From Chalciporus piperatus (lineage: Eukaryota; Basidiomycota; Agaricomycetes; Boletales; Boletaceae), in assembly GCA_038093975.1 (NCBI GenBank), contig JBBPTG010000352.1, positions 1-21,323 on the forward strand: a stretch of DNA of 21,323 nt. The letters run 5' to 3'. Shown here in pieces: positions 9,712-19,293 of the stretch. The translations under genes were made by a program, and so were the position numbers. Under the pieces are notes generated by a model. The model saw only the letters and a program-made list of their open reading frames with translations, was not told where the DNA came from and searched no databases. The first letter of the stretch is position 1; every line of letters begins with the position of its first letter.

Positions 9712-12700
9712 ATGTGTTGGAGTCTCTCAAAAGGCTATCGCCCTTCTGAGGAAGACTTGAAAGCGGAGATCATTTCCGCGGCCTTCTCGTTCGACGCAAG
9801 TCCCGAATGTTCCACTCCAGCCAAGTCTGGCGAATGTCTCCGTGACGTGACAAAACGCCGCAATATTTTGTATCAAAGAAGACTAGGCTCGGATGTCGAT
9901 GTCGCAGTGCAACTACTGTCCAATTCGTGGCCAACTCAGACTCCCCCAGCCCTCACTCTCAGATCCATTTCGTATGACTTGGAGACGTTGAACACGAAGC
10001 TCGCGAATATATTCTCTGACTGCTATCGGAATCTCAAGCTTAAAGAACATCTCGAACATGTTCAGGCGATTCTCGACGACGCATATACGCGGGGTGTCAC
10101 TGCTCCTTCGCAGGAGTGCGTGTTTAAGCCCGTCAAGGATATCCCCCCTCGCGCATCTTGGTCTCTTACTGCAGAGCAGCTCTTTGCCCGACCGGTACGG
10201 CTGTTCCCCCCATGCGTCGGTATGGCCTCGCCTGACACCGACGTAAAGCTTGAGGAGAGCTCGTCCGGGCCCACACCTTTGGACCAACTAATCACGGCTA
10301 TCAATACACACGCAACCAACTCGTTCCAACGCCAGTACGTCACTGACTTGCAGGCCAGCGCAGAACACTTTTCTAGAGACTCGCCTCTGGCCGTGAACGG
10401 GACAACAGAGCGGCCTTCGACCGACGCGCTTCGGAAGCAGTATGCTGAATGTCGGGACAGCTACCTGGAGACTTTGGAAGATATCAGACGGAAACTCGGC
10501 CCAGCTGGAAGCGATGGGGGTGAACAGGTTCTTGCTGAATCTGGCCATTGGCCAAGGGTAACCCCAGACACCCTCTTCCGACGCCTCGCCGCAGCCTCAC
10601 CATTCAAGCTCCCTCAAGTTTGGAGGAAGAAAATCACAACGCTCGCTACGCTTGCACTCAACCTTCAGAGAGCACGGCGGTTGCTTCGTCTCGACCTGGA
10701 CAACTTACACGAAGAATTCATCATGAAGGAGTCGGAGAACTGAGGGTTTGATGGGTGGGATGCTGAGGCCCCTTGGCTCGTCACCTGCTCAAACTTCAAG
10801 CTTCAACGTTGTATTAAAGCTCGAGTCCGTGACGTCCTCGACGAGAGCGACGAGATCCTCCATGTCCGATACCAATTGGTGTATACCTTGGGTCTCCAAC
10901 GACCCATGGAGGGATTCCCGGAGCGATGGACGACCACGCAACAGGTCCTTGGGCTTGTCAAGAAGTACGTCTCTTCCCTCCGAGACATCTTTCCGCTCGG
11001 CGTCGAGTACGAATGCGGTCTGTCGGGGTCGTTCCCTCACTTCCGCATCCTCCAAGTCCAAGTTGGCCGGGGGTTGGTAGCAAGGATAGTTCAAGACACG
11101 ATGGATAGCGTTCTCCCCAGTTTCAAGTTCGAGCACCTACCTGCGGAGCTCAAGGACGCCATTTCCATTTTCATCTCGTCCAAGGACGTCGCTGATTCGG
11201 TCTTCGAGAAGGTAGAGGCGTATGCACAGAACAGTGCTCTCTGGGGTGTACGCGGTCTTTTCGCCACCGACATTATCTTATTTGCATTCAAGCAGCGGCG
11301 GTGGCGCGTCGATTATGGTCTCGCTCCCGAACGTACCATGCTGGCGGTTCCATACCGAGCGAAGGACGTGCCAGCGCAGCGGGCCGAGTTTGGCCATCCG
11401 GATGTCGCGGTCCTACTTACGTGTTTGTCGTACTACTACGGCGGTCTCAACGAGGAGCAGCTCAGTGTGTGTTTCAACCTCCTGCTCAAACAAGACGATC
11501 CATCTCTGGATTATGATATGTGGGTTCAAGGCTGCCCCTCCATCCCCGACTTCCTCCGGAACTTTAGCGGGATCAACATCAAGTCAACGGATCAGTGGCA
11601 AACCTACCTTCTCCCATTGTTCTCCCGTAATCAAGCTACGATCGATTTTTACCTCTCGAGAGTCGTGTTTCCAAAGGAAGCAAAGGAGTTCCCTTCGAAA
11701 CTATGTTGCTCTGGCTGGGATCTAGCAGAGAAGAAAGCACAACTCACAACTGGTGAGACATGCTCAGTTAGTCGTCGAGCTTACTCACTGACGTTACTCA
11801 GGCTTTTCGGGCACGAATGACGGTCGATACCTGTTACCCATAACAATCACCCAGCGCGACCCCGAGCACCAACGAGGGACCAACGCGAAGATTCTTTCCT
11901 ACCTTCTCCAGCCTGAGAACGACTTCTATAGGCTAACGACCCATGGGAACGGAGATCGACGAACGACTCGCGAGTTTCTGGAGATGGTTGTTGCCCAGAC
12001 ACCTGAGATACGCGTCCTCCTGGACGTTGGTGCTCAGATGTTGGATCTCCTGCATCAGCTGCTATCTACTTCAATGACGAAGACGAGCTGATCGTGCTCA
12101 CGCGCGATGGACGGACACAATGACTCCTATCATCGCCATTCGCACAACAGCTCGACCAATGTGTCATATACCTCGACGATGCTCATACACGCGGTACAGA
12201 CATCAAGTTCCCTCGTGGCTTTCGAGCAGCGGTCACACTGGATCCCAAGGTTACCAAGGATCGTTTAGCTCAAGGTATGTTCCCAGGCATGTTCTTCTGC
12301 ATGTTAATCTCATTCCTTGATACCAGGCTGTATGCGAATGCGAAAGCTTGGCTATGGTCATTCAGTGATGTTTTTCGCGCCTCTCGAAATTGACCGGAGC
12401 ATCCGAGCTGTAGCTGGGAAAGAGCCTGGCGACGACATCAATGCCACGGATATCTTGCACTGGGCAATACGCGAGACCTGCAACGAGATTCATCTACGAG
12501 CTCCCCAATGGGCGCAACAGGGGATAAACCATATTTCGCGATTCCGAATCTGGACCCGTTTCTGCGCGAGGTCGATTACTGCGGATCGATTGAAGGAAGG
12601 GTGGCTTCAGCCAGAAGCGAAAACGCTCCACGATCTCTATTCCCCCCAAAACACATTCGACTCCAGCTCGCTAAAGGTTCCAGAAATTCGTGAACGATGC

Positions 12701-13596
12701 GAACGTCTGGGGGTTGCATCGCTTCATGATGTCGGCATGGATGAGGAGCAAGAAAGAGAGGTCGTTCACGAAATCGAGCGTGAGCGACAAGTCGAGCGCC
12801 TTCCTAAGGCATCACCAGCAGCTCATTCGGTCCACCGTGATGTCCTTTCGTTTGTGACGAGAGGGTCCGTTCCGCGGCGAACCAAAGCTTTTATTCCGAT
12901 CATCCAGACTCTCAGCACGACTTCGGCTGCTGCTCCAGAACCACGCATTTGGAGCTCATTCGTCTGGGCATCCGTGGACTTCTGCACGACTCTCGCCGAA
13001 ACATCTGGAAGCATGGATGATTATCTGCGTCCTGTCCAGTGGGTTCTTTCCGGGAAGCAGGGCGAAGACGAAGTCCTCGTCATCCTCAGTCCCCACGAGA
13101 GTGAGCGAACACGTTCACGTTCACCTATACATTCCACGCACGATCAAGTCTATGAAACCATGCGACGATCTTCAACTGTACAGCATCCCTTCGATCCCCC
13201 TTGACTGGGCTCCACCGTGGGCTCTTATCGATCAGCTCAACGTCTTCGCAGGGCAGCTATACATCAGAGACCACTCAGCGTACCTCCGACTTTGCCGGTT
13301 CCTCTGCGACTGAGAATCGACCGCCATACATGGAGAGGGGAAGGGGCTCCAGCTTCCAGAAATCACCACTCCCGTTTTTGCGTGTATTGATTGGTCTCCG
13401 GAGGAAAGGCATGCGCTTCGCTACGACCCACATGGGGAAAATCCTCGATGGACGACTGCTTGCTCAAAGAGATCTCGATAGCGATGTCGTACGTATTCTT
13501 TTTACTTTGCAAGTTTCTATGCGAGTCATTAACGAGGGACGTTGTCAGGTGGACGACTCGGACGCGATGGAGGTCGACAATCTGATGCTCATGTAG
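9712..13596 (+). pseudogene. DUF3638/DUF3645-family giant protein, C-terminal part, multiply disrupted
   Basis: Recognised from memory as the C-terminal portion of the fungal DUF3638-DUF3645 family (proteins of roughly 3000 residues, often auto-named ubiquitinyl hydrolase; true function unknown). Segments in family order: GYRPSEED and AAFSFDASPE; ATNSFQRQYVTDLQASAE; NLHEEF then an in-frame TGA at 10741-10743; FDGWDAEAPWLV joined almost directly to VLDESDEILHVRYQLVYT (DESDE at 10840-10854); RRWRVDYGL, AVPYRAKDVPA, GHPDV, LSYYYGGL; FPSKLCCSGWDLAEKK; NDGRYLLP; DVGAQML; YLDDAHTRGTDIKFP; MRMRKLGYGHSVMFFAP; DEEQEREV; SMKPCDDL; and a C-terminus ending NLMLM. Introns remain at 11753-11801, 12275-12326 and 13489-13548. 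Lesions: TGA 10741, loss of the GEGKSS (Walker A) region near 10790-10830, deletion/frameshift near 12050, TGA 12121-12123, frameshift with small deletion near 13105, and deletion/frameshift near 13311. The large N-terminal part is absent. Confidence 0.85.
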
Positions 13597-14501
13597 GGAG
13601 GAGAACACCGTTTCTGGGCGTCTTGTATTCGCTCTCAAGGACTCCATACTCGAATTGATACACACACCTATTTTCGTCATTCCCCTTACCGTTACTTTTT
13701 TTCCCGCAATCACTGTTGCTTGGTACGATATCGTTGTTTGTAATATTGCTCAGATATGGTGGATCCAAAGACCAATAACATCATACATGATTTACATGGG
13801 TAAATGATCCGCAACGAGGAGATGACAACAGAGCAATGTCAGGGATATCGAACGATTAACGACGGCAGAAAGATCCAAGAGATCTTGGGTTACGACACGC
13901 GTGACAGGGGACGTGGGGATGTCGGCGTTGTTGGAGGTTGACGAGTTCTCAACGAAGACCGTTCAATGGGAACGTTGTGTCGTTCCGTGCTGCGGTCGCT
14001 CTAGGCTGTCGACGAGGCAATAGTAGCCCGCAACATCCGATCTGGCTAACTTCGGGCTCGACTGTCGTGTCGGTGGATATGTAGTATAACGGAACTCCCT
14101 TGAGACGGCTCAGTCAGAGTCAGTCTGTTCTAATCGCGCATGAACAAGTACCAGACGCAACTCCCGGCACGAGCCTGAGTCCTGGAGCCGCGAATAAAAG
14201 TAGGAGCATTGATAGTGAACTTTAGTAGTTCATCTTACACAAGTTAGAACACAGCATGAACACTGTTATTGGCACAAGATATGAAGTACATACACATAAG
14301 CAATCGAGTGGGGGTAGGAGGAGCATGGAGGATAATAATACTACAATATCAGCGTGTGCAGGCATGGTACAAACGGGAAAAAAAGGAAAAAAGAACCTAT
14401 ATGACGAGTCTGATGTCTACTTACTATATCATGGATAGAGAGGACACAGACTGTTAGTTATGTGTGAAAAGGAAAAGTCAAAAATGATCCAGACAATGAA
14501 C
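13597..14501. other. intergenic, convergent 3' flanks, nothing recognised
   Basis: About 900 bp between the 3' ends of the DUF3638 pseudogene (plus) and the protease gene (minus). Short overlapping open frames at 14256-14457 have no recognisable content. No repeat, tRNA or TIR was found by eye. The right end should contain the protease 3' untranslated region. Confidence 0.4.
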
Positions 14502-16421
14502 CTAGTCAACAATTTCGTAGAGGAAGCACTCAGGGTACACCTTCTTCATCTGCTCCTCGATCCACCAGTATGGGGTGAGGTATGAGACGTCAGTCTCCTC
14601 GGTCTTGCCGGAACCAGCAGTGAGCAGCCCGACAAGGCGGCCCTTCCCATCGATCACCATGGCGCCAGAGTCGCCGGGAGCAGAAAAGGCACCACCCTTG
14701 TTGGTGTGAGGGTAGACAGCAATCTCCATCGACGTCTGCTTGATGCCATCCTCAGATAACGTGCAAACAAACGACTCCATGCTGGCGAGCCGACCAATGG
14801 TGACACCTGAGGCCTTACCATTCTTGAGGACAAGAAGACATGGCTCACCGTTGGCATCAAGCTGCCGTGGGTTTCGGATCTCCTGGTCCTTTACAACGCC
14901 TCTGACCTGGAGGAGCCCGCCAGGCGGATATTTGAACTCGGACCGGCCGTCAGGGTGAGGGTGCATCTTCAGGAGAAAGTCAGACTGCGAAATCTTGCTG
15001 CCTGGGAAGAAAATAATACCCTCAAAACCGGAGATGGTTTTGCCAGGATAAGATAGAAACGTACCAATATAGACCTTGTTGCCCTGGAAAGTGTCCCAGT
15101 TGATCTTGTGGCGGTAGAGATCAATCAAGGCCCAGTCCCGAGTGAAGCCCATGGGGCCGTCGTCGACGGCAATGGTAGGAGCATGGAGGACGTAACCAAT
15201 CACGCGCATGGTTGGAGTCACCCAGTACCTGGTGACCTCGTCACGGAGCACATTTGTGTCCTGGAACTGCCTGTTCGCCTTCTTCAACAGGTCCTTGTAG
15301 TCCTTGCGCGCGCGAGTTTTCTCATCATCCTCACCCTCGACGACCGGACCCAGTTTCTGAAGCGCCGTGTCCCATGTCTCTATGTCGAGAATTGCGTGGT
15401 CGATGGTGCTCATCATACGATGAACGGCATGGGTGTAGGCAGTGCTGCCAAGGATGACAATCTCCTGACGAGGGTCCCTGATGTGCTTGTGCAATATGTG
15501 CTTGTTAATCTTTGCGAGAGGCGGGCGAGCGACGTGAGCGGCGGTGAGAAGGAAGACACGGTCACTCTTGCTGCTCTCGCGGAGGTAGATGGCACCTGTG
15601 CCCTCGCAGTAAGGTGTCGTTCGCGGAGCGATCTGGATGCCAAGCGTAGGAGTGAAGGGGCTACGAAGCTCGGGAACTGGGTCGGCAATGGGGTTGAAGG
15701 AGAGAAGCTTTGGGTCAAAAGACTTTGGGTCAAAAGACTTTGGGTCAAAAGACTGGGTGACAACAGACTCGCGGAATGCAACCTCAACATCACAGAACCC
15801 CTTGTCATCCAGGATTTTCTTGCAGCCCTCAGCTGCTGCCTTGGCTGCCGCGAAGACGAGAGTTCCAGGCGCCACGCCTATCCAAATGTGGGGTGCAGTG
15901 ACAGTGTCACTCTCTGCCTCAGCAAAACAGACAGGGTCAATTGATGACCATTCGATGCGGTGTTTGTCGAGGAACTGGGAAATGACCTCGCCAATACCTC
16001 GCCAGCAGGCTTTCATCGGATGGTTACCGATGGGGCGGGTCTCTCGCAGAATGCGCTCGAGACCCTTGCGCACAGGCCAGGTGTTGCCGGTTTTGAAGAC
16101 ACTGCGAGGGTTGCTTGGAAGGCCGTAGAAATCGGTGTCAGCCCCAGGGTAGTCAGGGAGACAGGACTGAGGGGTGGCATTGTCCTGGTCGTCCTCGCCG
16201 AGGTTGAGCTTGCCAAAGGGGGAGAGGGGAGAGACGGGGGTAGTAGTGGGAGAAACGGGCGGGCTGTTGGCTTGCTCAGCAGCGGCATGTATACAAGAGG
16301 CGGAGAAGTCCTGTAAAGCAACAGGGGTGTTGGATGCCACTGGAACGAGAGAGAGATAGCAAGCAAACACGAAAGGTAAGTACTTATTATGAGGAGACAG
16401 GAAAATGGCAAGGGACGCACT
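14502..16421 (-). CDS. trypsin-like serine protease family protein, 612 aa, start codon split by an intron
   Basis: Likely a trypsin-fold (PA clan) peptidase of an Agaricomycete family otherwise annotated hypothetical. The C-terminal half carries a plausible catalytic triad: His269 in LTAAHVARP, Asp402 in TRDWALIDL and Ser558 in SAPGDSGAMV. Other family segments are DFYGLPSNPRSVFKTGNTWPV, RPIGNHPMKACW, LGIQIA...YCEGTGAIYLRE, RYWVTPTMRVIGYV, KYPPGGLLQVRGVVKDQEIR and the C-terminal YLTPYWWIEEQ. There is no signal peptide in my model, so an intracellular location is inferred. The unspliced frame runs to 16598, but its first 86 codons are unlike the family. A GTGCGT donor after 16421 and a TTCCAG acceptor before 16339 fuse A to TGG and create ATG GCA TCC, so CDS = complement(join 14502-16339, 16421), 613 codons including stop. 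A 15-bp triplication adds three SFDPK units. Open and apparently intact. Confidence 0.8.
   Translation of the reverse strand, partial: SASLAIFLSPHNKYLPFVFACYLSLVPVASNTPVALQDFSASCIHAAAEQANSPPVSPTTTPVSPLSPFGKLNLGEDDQDNATPQSCLPDYPGADTDFYGLPSNPRSVFKTGNTWPVRKGLERILRETRPIGNHPMKACWRGIGEVISQFLDKHRIEWSSIDPVCFAEAESDTVTAPHIWIGVAPGTLVFAAAKAAAEGCKKILDDKGFCDVEVAFRESVVTQSFDPKSFDPKSFDPKLLSFNPIADPVPELRSPFTPTLGIQIAPRTTPYCEGTGAIYLRESSKSDRVFLLTAAHVARPPLAKINKHILHKHIRDPRQEIVILGSTAYTHAVHRMMSTIDHAILDIETWDTALQKLGPVVEGEDDEKTRARKDYKDLLKKANRQFQDTNVLRDEVTRYWVTPTMRVIGYVLHAPTIAVDDGPMGFTRDWALIDLYRHKINWDTFQGNKVYIGTFLSYPGKTISGFEGIIFFPGSKISQSDFLLKMHPHPDGRSEFKYPPGGLLQVRGVVKDQEIRNPRQLDANGEPCLLVLKNGKASGVTIGRLASMESFVCTLSEDGIKQTSMEIAVYPHTNKGGAFSAPGDSGAMVIDGKGRLVGLLTAGSGKTEETDVSYLTPYWWIEEQMKKVYPECFLYEIVD
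15709..15753. repeat. in-frame 15-bp tandem triplication within the protease gene
   Basis: The unit GACTTTGGGTCAAAA occurs at 15721-15735 and 15736-15750, preceded by a nearly full copy ending at 15720. On the coding (minus) strand each unit encodes Ser-Phe-Asp-Pro-Lys, placed between the first conserved block and the protease domain. The length is a multiple of three, so the frame is kept. Copies are almost identical, which points to a recent slippage expansion. Confidence 0.9.
16340..16420 (-). other. predicted intron that splits the protease start codon (A|TG)
   Basis: The donor is ACAA|GTGCGT (16421/16420) and the acceptor is CGTTCCAG|TGGCATCC (16340/16339), giving 81 bp. A pyrimidine-rich tract (TATCTCTCTCTCGTTCCAG) precedes the acceptor. 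Joining restores ATGG, an efficient initiation context (G at +4). No in-frame ATG lies between 16339 and the first conserved family block, which supports this start. Confidence 0.6.
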
Positions 16422-16507
16422 TGTAAACAGAAAAAGCTTGGGAGCAGGATAGAGTCGACTGTGGGTCGTTTTGTGGTGGGAGGGAGAGAGAAACTGAGGA
16501 TTGGGCG

Positions 16508-16515
16508 ATATATAT
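16508..16515 (-). promoter_or_regulatory. probable TATA box of the protease gene
   Basis: ATATATAT lies about 90 bp upstream of the predicted exon-1 end, a position that would give a leader of roughly 60 bases. A second TATATATG at 16547-16554 is an alternative. Both are within the 330-bp region shared with the divergent SDR gene. Confidence 0.4.
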
Positions 16516-16748
16516 GTGCGAAAGTTAGGGGTCAGACGAGGCACTGTATATATGAGTGGAGCACGCGAGCCATAATGAGTCTTGATGACGCAAGACAAGT
16601 CAGCAACTTTACGGGTCTAACATGAATACCAACCACCGAGGGGTTCGGCCCGGGGATTCAATTATTGATTATTCTTTTATTAGGAGTCATGGCATACAGG
16701 AACTCGACAGGGCCCCTCATCATCATGTTCATTCTAACCTGCTAAACC

Positions 16749-18056
16749 ATGAAGAAATCCTTTTTCAACTTTGTCGTCGACCAATGGACTACTGTCCCCG
16801 CCGTAGAGGTGGCTGATCTATCTGGCAAGACAGTCGTGGTCGTCGGTGCCAACGTTGGCATTGGCTTCGAAGCCGCCAAGCATTTCGCCCGAATGAACCC
16901 TGCCAAGCTCATCATTGCCTGTCGCAGTGAGAACAAAGGTAAAGCTGCGTTGGAAGGTATGTTTTCTGACTCAATATTTTGTAGTTTACTCATGCTTCCA
17001 AAGAAATTCAAACCACCACTGGGTTCGAGAGATGTGAACTCTTGACGGTCGATTTCGGCGATTTTGACTCCGTGAAGCGGTTTGCGGAGCGATTTAATCA
17101 GGCATATGATAGACTTGACATCCTCGTCATGAATGCGGGTGTTGCGATGATGGAGTTCGAGGAGACGATCAATGGTTGGGAAACGACGTAAGTTATATGA
17201 CTGGCACTCTGGGTGTCCGCCAAAATCAACTATCGCATAGTCTTCAAGTGAATCACCTCGCGACTTCGCTCATGTCTTTGCTACTCCTCCCTCGATTAGT
17301 CGACACCGGGAAAAAGTTTGGTAGCACGTCACGTCTGGTGCTCGTTTCGAGCGAAGTCCATCATTGGGCTGTTGTACCCGACGACGTCATGGATGCATCT
17401 AGTCCGCTCGAAAAGCTCAATAGCAGCGAATACAGAGAACCTGGGTAAGTCATCCTCGATGGCGACAGCGACAGGCACTCATTCCACGCCCTATAGACGC
17501 ATGCGGGAACGCTATTCTCTGAGCAAACGTGAGTGTCCACCATGCTTGGGAACCTAGCCCTTGCTCAACTCGACCCTTTCCGCTCTTAACCTGGTCTAGT
17601 GTTAAACGTCTTCTTCGTTCGCGCACTCCAGGACCGTTTACAATCCATCACCCCGTTGACTGTAAACGCCGTCAATCCTGGCTACTGTTACTCCAGTCTG
17701 CGACGTAATTTGAAAGGCTGGTTCCTAAACACCGTGTTCTACATCCAAGAAAATTTTCTAGCCTGGACAGCCGAGCAGGGTAGTCGACAGCTTGTTTATG
17801 CTGCTGTTGCTCAGCAGAATGGCGAGGATCACATGAAGGGGGCGTTTGTCAGCAAAGCCGCCGCCGTCGAGCCTTCTGACTTCGTGATCAGCGAAGAAGG
17901 AAAGAAGATGCAGGACAACCTTTGGGTGAGTAAGTCATGTGGAGAAGGTTGCCCAAGCTTATAATATTTGGTTTTTGTTGGCAGAGAGAAACTGTGGAGA
18001 TATTGACGAAGGAAGCTCCTGAGCTGAAGTCGATCATAGGAGAGTACCTCATCTAG
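16749..18056 (+). CDS. short-chain dehydrogenase/reductase (SDR), 341 aa, six exons
   Basis: NAD(P)-dependent oxidoreductase of the SDR superfamily; substrate unknown. Model: join 16749-16956, 17004-17187, 17241-17444, 17497-17528, 17600-17925, 17985-18056. All junctions are GT-AG and the phases sum to 1026 bases. Motifs: nucleotide-binding GANVGIG (residues 33-39), ACRS for cofactor choice, DILVMNAG (NAG at 113-115), LVLVSSEVHHW with catalytic Ser167 or Ser168, and the active site YSLSK (Tyr205, Lys209), then VNAVNPGYCYSSLRR. The overall form (KKSFFNFVVDQW start, YSLSKLLNVFFVRAL) resembles fungal retinol-dehydrogenase-like/WWOX-type SDRs, from memory. No signal peptide. The gene is divergent from the protease gene with about 330 bp between start codons and looks fully intact. 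Confidence 0.92.
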
Positions 18057-19293
18057 CAACCGACGGGGCTTGCTGATTTGATCAAGGGCACAGCACAGAG
18101 GGAGGGTCTATTTTGGAAAGGTGGTCAGTGCTTCTAGTCTGCCCGACGTCAAGCCGATATGTTCATCGAGTGACAATCCGCGAGAAAATCGTGCTGCCAA
18201 ACAGCATATTTTGTCCCATCCCATCCTGACACTATCCATCGTTATGTGTGAATGCCTTGATTTTATCTGTTGTACTAATACGCGCGACGTTTAAGATGTG
18301 ATACAGTACTCGCTTTCGTTTGACTTGGTGTTTTATGTAGCTCAAAGGACAGGGGATTTCTATCAGTGGGAAGTGCTTGCCACTGGCAGGCCCTTTCCCA
18401 AAGCGCACTTCACTCATCATCATAGTTGCATCAGTTTACGTGGCCTCGCAGCTTTCTTGCCCCGTTTTGTTGATGACGAGAGCAAGGCTCACAATTCCGG
18501 GTCGAGGGCGACAAAGAGGTCCAAAGATGCGTCACTCTCCATCTTCTTGCTCGACCTCAGTCTTCACTCCATGCCCCACTATCATGATCGCCGTCTGTCA
18601 CTGATTGGTCTGTGCAACACCTCGATTGCAAAGCTTTACATGCAAGCTTCGCAGGTAGAAGATTCTGCTCCGTCTGAAAGATCTTTGGGTAACTGGGTCG
18701 GGCGAGCTCAGAAACTACTTTCGAGGAGACCATACAGGAAGACGCCGTTCGTGAACAAGCTTCACTTACACCGGCTGAAAATCCGAAAGACTCTACCGTT
18801 CCCGGAGTCCGTTTGACTGGCTCCGCGGAACCTCCGGGACACGGGAAGGCCATTGAGCGCAGAATATGTTATATCCCTTCCCCCTGGCTGGCATCACCCG
18901 GTGTCTCCCATCGAGGTCCATTTCCCGTTTGTTGTCAGGCAGTCACTATCTCACTCCCAACAGGACAAATAATCCAACCACCAAGTAACTCTCGCTTGCG
19001 ATCGAGCTTCGCTCTTTGAGGCTTTGATCAGAAGAGCGTTGCATCACCCGAAATCTTCTCATTGTGATTCTGACACCGCGGAGCATTAGGCATTTCTTCC
19101 AACATGTACTATTCACGTGACCGTGACATGACGATGTCTGGCAGTCGGCTAGAAACCTGGTCATGCGATAATTGTACGAGCCTTCCCAAGCCTATGACTT
19201 GGAAGCGGACCGCGCGGCCGCCCCGACAGATCTGTGGGTATAAGTACTTATGACCTTGAGCTGCTATCGACCCAGGGAGCACTCCTTTCTGCC
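18057..19293. other. intergenic, about 1.2 kb, mostly unexplained
   Basis: No confident gene. A 172-codon open frame on the plus strand (18298-18816) and a 98-codon frame on the minus strand (18853-18557) overlap and neither has a recognisable motif. In another plus-strand frame, about 18711-18848, the translation TTFEETIQEDAVREQASLTP then VPGVRLTGSAEPPGHGKAIE looks compositionally protein-like and might be an exon of a small gene, but I could not build flanking exons. The right end should hold the promoter of the GH27 gene. Confidence 0.35.

Noticed and set aside
15108..15944. 278-codon open frame on the plus strand
   Set aside because: It is antisense to the conserved serine protease gene, has no recognisable motif and arises from the codon bias of the real gene.
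18298..18816. 172-codon plus-strand frame after the SDR gene
   Set aside because: No motif, unusual composition, overlapped by equally open frames on both strands. Not supported as a gene.
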